Assembly: GCA_016203755.1 (NCBI GenBank)
Contig: JACQMD010000067.1
Coordinates: 1-8,298, forward strand
Source: Candidatus Roizmanbacteria bacterium
GTDB lineage: Bacteria > Patescibacteriota > Microgenomatia > GCA-001788215 > 2-01-FULL-40-14
DNA length: 8,298 nt
Direction: 5' to 3'
The notes below the pieces were generated by a model. That model made no database searches. It was not told the origin of the DNA and was given only the letters and a program-made list of their open reading frames with translations. This document shows positions 4,491 to 8,298 of this stretch, piece after piece; positions within the stretch are counted from its first letter, which is position 1; each line of letters begins with the position of its first letter. A program made the translations under genes and the position numbers.

Positions 4491-5306
4491 ATGTCAGAAA
4501 TGTCATCAGTTGATCCGGCAGAAATAGAAGCAGCCCGTCTTGCGGCGGAAGTGGATGCAGAGCGGGAGCAGGAACTTAAGAAACTACATGGAGTCGGTTC
4601 ATCAGATCTTGAGAAGGAAGCGAATGCATGGCTTGCCGCAGCGGGGTACACTGATTTAGTAAGTCAAACAGAAGCACTTCAAGAGGAATATCCAGAAGAG
4701 TATGCCCTTTCGGTAAATAGAGCAGATCCCGCCGATGTTGAAGCGCTTGTCCAAAGACAGGAAAGAACAGGACTTGTGCCTTACACTCCTGATGCAATTG
4801 CAGCGTTGACAGCTCCTCGCCTGATACGCGTGATTAACACCATGAGAGCAGAGCAAGAAGAAGAACAAGATCCGTTAACGAGTGCACTGCAAATGATACA
4901 AGACACACCAGCAACGAGTGAACCGAAAACAAAAGGGCAAAAGATGTCTACCCGACAGTTAGCTAAAGGATTTGGTGAGCATAGCGAAGGAGAAAAAGAG
5001 GAGGCATTTGATACGTTGGCTAGGGCGACTGAGCGTGAAGATGAGGAAAGAAATGATTTTACGTTTGAAGGAATGTTGCTTCAAAATCTTGCTGAACGGC
5101 TGACTTCTCCTGATTTTGAAGAACGCGCAAGCGCACTAGATGCGCTTGATGAACTGGATAAGTTTGGACTGCAAGCGATACTTGAGGGAGACCCTGCAAT
5201 ATTGAATGTATTGATTGAATGCGCGTATGAGTTTAGTAATGATGAGTTGCGCAGTACTCTGTTAAGAATCCAGTCGCTTAGAGAAGAACAAGACGAAGAC
5301 ATATAA
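4491..5306 (+). CDS. Acidic helical protein of unknown function, first of a gene pair
   Basis: No family is recognised. From the ATG at 4491 it has 271 residues, is strongly acidic and has no signal peptide, membrane segment or cysteine-rich motif, so it should be cytosolic. The N-terminus (DPAEIEAARLAAEVDAERE) and most of the chain look alpha-helical; the middle (TPATSEPKTKGQK) looks like a flexible linker between an N-terminal part of ~135 residues and a C-terminal part of ~110. The C-terminal part (RLTSPDFEERASALDALDEL and on) resembles short helical repeats, but too weakly to name. The frame is open back to an ATG at 4332; that extension reads as non-coding (rich in Phe, Cys and Tyr) and overlaps the PIG-L-like fossil, so 4491 is preferred. 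No Shine-Dalgarno sequence is seen. It lies downstream of operator copy 2 and 10 bp ahead of the next gene, so the two are probably one operon. Confidence 0.7.
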   Translation: MSEMSSVDPAEIEAARLAAEVDAEREQELKKLHGVGSSDLEKEANAWLAAAGYTDLVSQTEALQEEYPEEYALSVNRADPADVEALVQRQERTGLVPYTPDAIAALTAPRLIRVINTMRAEQEEEQDPLTSALQMIQDTPATSEPKTKGQKMSTRQLAKGFGEHSEGEKEEAFDTLARATEREDEERNDFTFEGMLLQNLAERLTSPDFEERASALDALDELDKFGLQAILEGDPAILNVLIECAYEFSNDELRSTLLRIQSLREEQDEDI

Positions 5307-5316
5307 AAAAACTCCT

Positions 5317-6972
5317 ATGCCTCCTGATGCAGATCAATCCCGGCGGCAACCGTTAAGCTCTGAAGTCATTGGTCGTTTCACCTCCGATCAAGAACGTGAA
5401 CTGGTTACATTGTTCGGGGCAGTTTTTCAGAAAAAAGAGCTCGACCCTCAAAATAAAGATCATGTGGAAGAAGTTGGTGAGATAGTACGCGATTGTGTGA
5501 TGCGAGGGGTACAGCAGCGGGGAAAAGTGTGGATTGGTCCCTGTGAACACGTCAGCCGGTATTTTGAACAGGGATTTCGCGTGCGGCAGTCTATTGTTGA
5601 CCAACTGTACGAGATTGGAGGAGAGGGGAGATCATTAGAATATGCTACAGTAGGTGAGGAAGTCTTCACGTCCAGCGTTTCTCCTTACGATCGAGACTTT
5701 ACCACGCATGAACAGCTTCTTGCCGAGTTACAAGAAAGAAAAAAAAGTATCGCATCTCTCCATCATGCTCTTTTTGAGGAACCGCCACTTGGTGAACAGG
5801 TCCAGGAGATTGTACGCTCGTTAGATCCGCTCGTTATCCATCATGAGAGTGAGCAGGATGCCAAATGGATTAAATACAACATGGTGTTCGGGAACTTCCT
5901 GGTACATCTTGCGTTCTACCAGAGACCGGGTGTTGCCATTGAACCACAGGATATTGCGGCACTTGCAGATTTGTGGAACAAGGGTGATTGGCAAATAAGT
6001 CAACAGAAACTTAAAACTGCAATGGCAGATTTAGCACAGCAGCTAAATCTTCCGGAAGGACACGTGATGGTTTATACCGACAATATTTTGGAGAACATGA
6101 ATCTTGCGCTTGGTGCTGGACAGGTAACGATTGACAATCTTGCGCGTGGGATTGTGTTTGCTATTTCCGATGAGCAGTTATTACAGTATAAAGGTGAAGT
6201 TCTTTCACCACTGCCTCAAAAGAAAGCAGAGGTAACGTCGATAACAACAGAAGAGCTGCAAAACGCCCATGAAAAAGCATCCGAGGTGTTAGAAAAATAT
6301 GTGCAGCTCAGTGAGCTTGCCGGTGTAAGATTGGATGAGCTAGGAGTAGAACATGAAGCAGATCAAACAGCATTTGAACGCTATATGAGTAACGAATACA
6401 CTCCAGCACTCACCCGGTTGACACCTTTAGAACTCTATGCAACATACTATCAAATACTGCAGAAGGATAGTGAAATACGAGACACGGAAGAAGAATTTCT
6501 ATTACCTTTCTTCCCTATGTACGAAGATCTCCAATCAAGTGTTTCAGTTACCACATATGCTGACGCATTGCGACTTATAGAACGCGCGGATTTTCCGGAT
6601 AAAATCTCTGTTCCTGTCCAACACAGGATGGAACAATTTGTGCTCGATATGCTTTCAGAAGATCGTATACAAGATAGTAACCTGTTCCTCGAAACAGTAG
6701 CAAGAATATCTTTTTCAACACTCAACCGGTACCTGTCAACCATAGAAGCGGGAAAAATGGATACGGATCGTCTTAATACTCTCCTTGCTCTTGATGAGGA
6801 GATATGGTTTGCGCTTGCGGAGGAGAACGATGTTGAAGTAGAGCAATTAATGAATGGTGAAAATAACTTTGTTTTTACCGGATCTGATTATTTAAGAGGT
6901 TACTTTGACCGGATGCCTCCTGAAAAACGAGCCTCACTACAAAGAAGACTTCTGCAAGAAATAGACTATTGA
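5317..6972 (+). CDS. Large acidic soluble protein of unknown function, second of a gene pair
   Basis: No family is recognised in this 551-residue protein. It is acidic, predicted mostly helical and has no signal peptide or membrane segment. Only two cysteines are seen (in RDCVMRG and GPCEHVS, near residues 64 and 80), with no metal-binding or nucleotide-binding motif. An N-terminal part (to about 190) with WIGPCEHVSRYFEQGFRVRQ is followed by one containing FGNFLVHLAFYQRPGVAIEP. A Glu/Lys-rich helical stretch comes next (TTEELQNAHEKASEVLEKY, about 309-327, perhaps coiled coil), and the protein ends RLLQEIDY. The ATG lies 10 bp after the preceding stop, without a Shine-Dalgarno sequence (CTCCTATG), so translation is probably coupled to the upstream gene. 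The stop TGA is 12 bp from the end of the convergent PIG-L gene. The length and continuity of the frame make it certainly coding. Confidence 0.85.
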   Translation: MPPDADQSRRQPLSSEVIGRFTSDQERELVTLFGAVFQKKELDPQNKDHVEEVGEIVRDCVMRGVQQRGKVWIGPCEHVSRYFEQGFRVRQSIVDQLYEIGGEGRSLEYATVGEEVFTSSVSPYDRDFTTHEQLLAELQERKKSIASLHHALFEEPPLGEQVQEIVRSLDPLVIHHESEQDAKWIKYNMVFGNFLVHLAFYQRPGVAIEPQDIAALADLWNKGDWQISQQKLKTAMADLAQQLNLPEGHVMVYTDNILENMNLALGAGQVTIDNLARGIVFAISDEQLLQYKGEVLSPLPQKKAEVTSITTEELQNAHEKASEVLEKYVQLSELAGVRLDELGVEHEADQTAFERYMSNEYTPALTRLTPLELYATYYQILQKDSEIRDTEEEFLLPFFPMYEDLQSSVSVTTYADALRLIERADFPDKISVPVQHRMEQFVLDMLSEDRIQDSNLFLETVARISFSTLNRYLSTIEAGKMDTDRLNTLLALDEEIWFALAEENDVEVEQLMNGENNFVFTGSDYLRGYFDRMPPEKRASLQRRLLQEIDY

Positions 6973-6984
6973 CACTGGTAAACT

Positions 6985-7635
6985 TTACTTTCTCCTCACC
7001 AGAAAACACTCCTCTTTGGGAAGATTGTTTAAAATCTTCAAAATCTGTTTCACGTCTTGTATTTGAGACTGATGCGCATGCATGGCTGCTAACTTTTTCT
7101 CCCATACATCTTCAATATTGACTATTTCATCTACTGCTTCCGATTTTTTTCCTTCGGGGAAATGGATGAAATAATCAGCAACCTGATCAGTATAAGATTT
7201 CAGATACGTGAAGTAATATAGCTCTTTTGGCGAACTTGTTTTATGAAATGCATACGTGGTCGCGGAAGCAACTGAAACATGATCAATATGTCCTGATGCT
7301 CCGTTTAAATCAAATGTCATGAGCGCGTCGGGTTTGATTTTGTTGATTTGTTTCATCAGTTCTTTCTGGAGTCGAACGACTTCATGATTACAAATTTTGC
7401 CGTCAAAATATCCAAGGAATTCTACTTTGCCGATTCCGAGAATCTTTGCTGCAGCATGTAATTCTTCCTCGCGGATTTCCTCAGTTTTACGCCCTGTTCC
7501 GTTGTTTCCCAATTCTCCTTTTGTTGCACAAAGCAGATAAATATCTACTCCTTGTTTTGCCCAAAGCGCAAGCGTTCCGCCGGGACCAAAACTCTCATCG
7601 TCAGGATGGGCAAAAATACAGAGGAGCTTTTTCAT
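6985..7635 (-). CDS. PIG-L/LmbE family zinc-dependent deacetylase
   Basis: A 216-residue enzyme of the PIG-L (LmbE) family, close to family length. These are zinc hydrolases that remove acetyl groups from N-acetylglucosamine-type sugars or related compounds, for example in GPI, mycothiol and bacillithiol synthesis. The start MKKLLCIFAHPDDESFGPGG carries the signature AHPDDE (residues 9-14), where His10 and Asp13 are zinc ligands and Asp12 is the likely catalytic base. GHIDH (115-119) supplies the third zinc ligand. CATKGELGNNGTGRK (36-50) and KLAAMHAHQSQ (181-191) are also typical. All catalytic residues are present. The substrate is not known; nothing nearby indicates a thiol pathway, and a role in envelope sugar modification is only a guess. 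Upstream in-frame ATGs (7677, 7665) are rejected because the family begins at the MKKLL strand and the -10 element fits the ATG at 7635. The gene is convergent with the 551-residue unknown. Confidence 0.93.
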   Translation of the reverse strand: MKKLLCIFAHPDDESFGPGGTLALWAKQGVDIYLLCATKGELGNNGTGRKTEEIREEELHAAAKILGIGKVEFLGYFDGKICNHEVVRLQKELMKQINKIKPDALMTFDLNGASGHIDHVSVASATTYAFHKTSSPKELYYFTYLKSYTDQVADYFIHFPEGKKSEAVDEIVNIEDVWEKKLAAMHAHQSQIQDVKQILKILNNLPKEECFLVRRK

Positions 7636-7642
7636 GTGAATG

Positions 7643-7673
7643 AGTATACCATGTGTTTTACGCATTATCTCAA
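7643..7673 (-). promoter_or_regulatory. Promoter of the PIG-L gene, predicted leaderless
   Basis: On the minus strand TGG-TATACT is an extended -10 (7651 down to 7643), with TTGAGA (7673-7668, 5 of 6 to the -35) 19 bp further up. The hexamer ends 7 nt before the ATG at 7635, so the transcript should begin at or beside the start codon. CATGGTAT is shared with the LCP promoter. Confidence 0.5.
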
Positions 7674-7684
7674 ACATTTATAAT
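7657..7684 (+). promoter_or_regulatory. Promoter of the frameshifted unknown gene
   Basis: TATAAT (7679-7684) with TTTACG (7657-7662, 4 of 6) at 16 bp. The hexamer ends 9 nt before the ATG at 7694, giving a leader of about 0-3 nt. It overlaps the oppositely directed PIG-L promoter, so the two starts probably compete for polymerase. Confidence 0.45.
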
Positions 7685-7693
7685 ACAGGATAC

Positions 7694-8168
7694 ATGAGTC
7701 GAGCTGAGACAAGAGCAACTTCTGACGAAGCTATTTCACACCAGATAGCTTATGAGCGTATCCGCTCTGTTGTTGAGACGGGTGGATTTGTGCGAAAAGA
7801 AACTATTCCCGGAGATGGCGGGCTGGCGGTCTGAATGGGGGGAAGTATCCTTGATCACAGGGATGCATCGGGAGTTGACTCTTGATAAGCGTGATTTTTC
7901 ATCTGAAAAGACTCTCAAGCGTATTGGTCTTGCTGTAACAGATGCTATTACGGCGAGCGAAATAAAGGCAGCATATGATACATTGGAAGATCGCGGACGC
8001 GAATCACTTCTTGTGTTACTGCAATATTGCATGCCGGGAAAAATGACACTCCAGAGTTTAACTGATCCAACATCACCATGGCACCAGTTGGTTACTCGTC
8101 ACCCGGAAGACGGAATCAAGGATATTCGTCAGTTATTTGTTGCAAAATCTGAAGGTTTACCGATATGA
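7694..8168 (+). pseudogene. Unknown protein gene with a one-base frameshift
   Basis: No family is recognised. The first frame (MSRAETRATSDEAISHQIAY onward) runs from 7694 to a TGA at 7832-7834. The next frame is open across the break and continues as WRSEWGEVSLITGMHRELTL to TGA at 8166-8168. Removing one G from GGG at 7820-7822 joins them as IPGDGGWRSEWGEV, a natural-looking protein of about 158 residues, polar and helical, without signal or membrane segments. The break may be a real mutation, an assembly error or, less likely, programmed frameshifting. If the halves are separate genes, the second could start at the ATG at 7815, overlapping the first by 20 bases. The promoter ahead of 7694 supports the first part being expressed. 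Confidence 0.55.
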
Positions 8169-8183
8169 TAAGATACAGACTCT

Positions 8184-8298
8184 ATGGAAGATGGACCGTA
8201 TTACGATCAGGCATCTGTTGAATTTCGCTACGATGTTCCCGGACATATTCGTAACTGTCCAGTTGCGATAGTCCAGGCATATAGATTACGGGATGGAT
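8184..8298 (+). CDS. Start of an unknown protein gene (window edge)
   Basis: From the ATG at 8184 the frame is open for 38 codons to the end of the window, beginning MEDGPYYDQASVEFRYDVPG. No family can be named from this part. The start lies 15 bp after the stop of the preceding gene, in the same direction, and shares the CTCTATGGAAG-type start context with the LCP and surface-protein genes. No Shine-Dalgarno sequence is seen. Confidence 0.5.
   Translation, partial: MEDGPYYDQASVEFRYDVPGHIRNCPVAIVQAYRLRDG

Noticed and set aside
7020..7039. Hairpin GAAGATT-GTTTAA-AATCTTC as a terminator between the convergent genes
   Set aside because: It lies inside the PIG-L coding sequence, is AT-rich and has no T-run after it on either strand.
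7815..7834. Alternative genetic code with UGA read as Gly, to explain TGA at 7832 and 2479
   Set aside because: The 551-residue gene ends cleanly at TGA (6970-6972), and reading through TGA at 7832 in the same frame meets TGA TAA within about 20 codons. The one-base shift explains the 7694 gene better.

Overview
The window looks like a piece of a Patescibacteria (CPR) genome, most likely Microgenomates-like. This is inference. It rests on short TCCGCC/GGCGGA-type hairpin clusters, TTCAAA-rich spacer DNA, almost no Shine-Dalgarno sequences, short intergenic gaps and many proteins without a recognisable family. TGA ends several genes cleanly, so the standard code fits and the UGA=Gly code does not.

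Layout, left to right. (1) 1-408: the 3' end of a thioredoxin reductase gene (trxB) that carries a hairpin cluster inside its reading frame and an in-frame TAA, probably a pseudogene. (2) 409-573: AT-rich TTCAAA/TTTGAA repeat spacer. (3) 574-1299: a ferredoxin/flavodoxin-NAD(P)H reductase-type flavoprotein. (4) 1357-2322: a surface protein with a membrane segment at each end, a cysteine-rich outer domain and a Pro/Thr stalk. (5) 2344-2598: a doubtful small reading frame broken by TGA. (6) 2579-3649, minus strand: an LCP (LytR-CpsA-Psr) cell-envelope glycopolymer ligase. (7) 3810-4262: a TrpR/YerC-like repressor, divergent from LCP. (8) 4491-6972: two consecutive genes for acidic, soluble proteins of unknown function. 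(9) 6985-7635, minus strand: a PIG-L/LmbE zinc deacetylase. (10) 7694-8168: an unknown gene broken by a one-base frameshift. (11) 8184-8298: the start of another unknown gene, cut by the window edge.

The most interesting element is regulatory. Two almost identical 26-bp palindromes (3751-3776 and 4281-4306) flank the TrpR-like gene. Each has three TCGA cores exactly 8 bp apart, the same phasing as the CTAG half-sites of the E. coli trp operator. The first lies between the repressor's promoter and its ribosome binding site. The second lies ahead of the two unknown acidic proteins. The simplest reading is an autoregulated TrpR-family repressor that also controls this uncharacterised gene pair and perhaps the divergent LCP gene.

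A second pattern is translational. Three unrelated genes (surface protein, LCP, PIG-L) have a -10-like hexamer ending exactly 7 nt before the chosen ATG, which predicts leaderless mRNAs. Only the repressor gene has a strong Shine-Dalgarno sequence. Several genes concern the cell envelope (LCP, PIG-L, surface protein) and two are flavin/NAD(P)H redox enzymes, but nothing ties them into one pathway.
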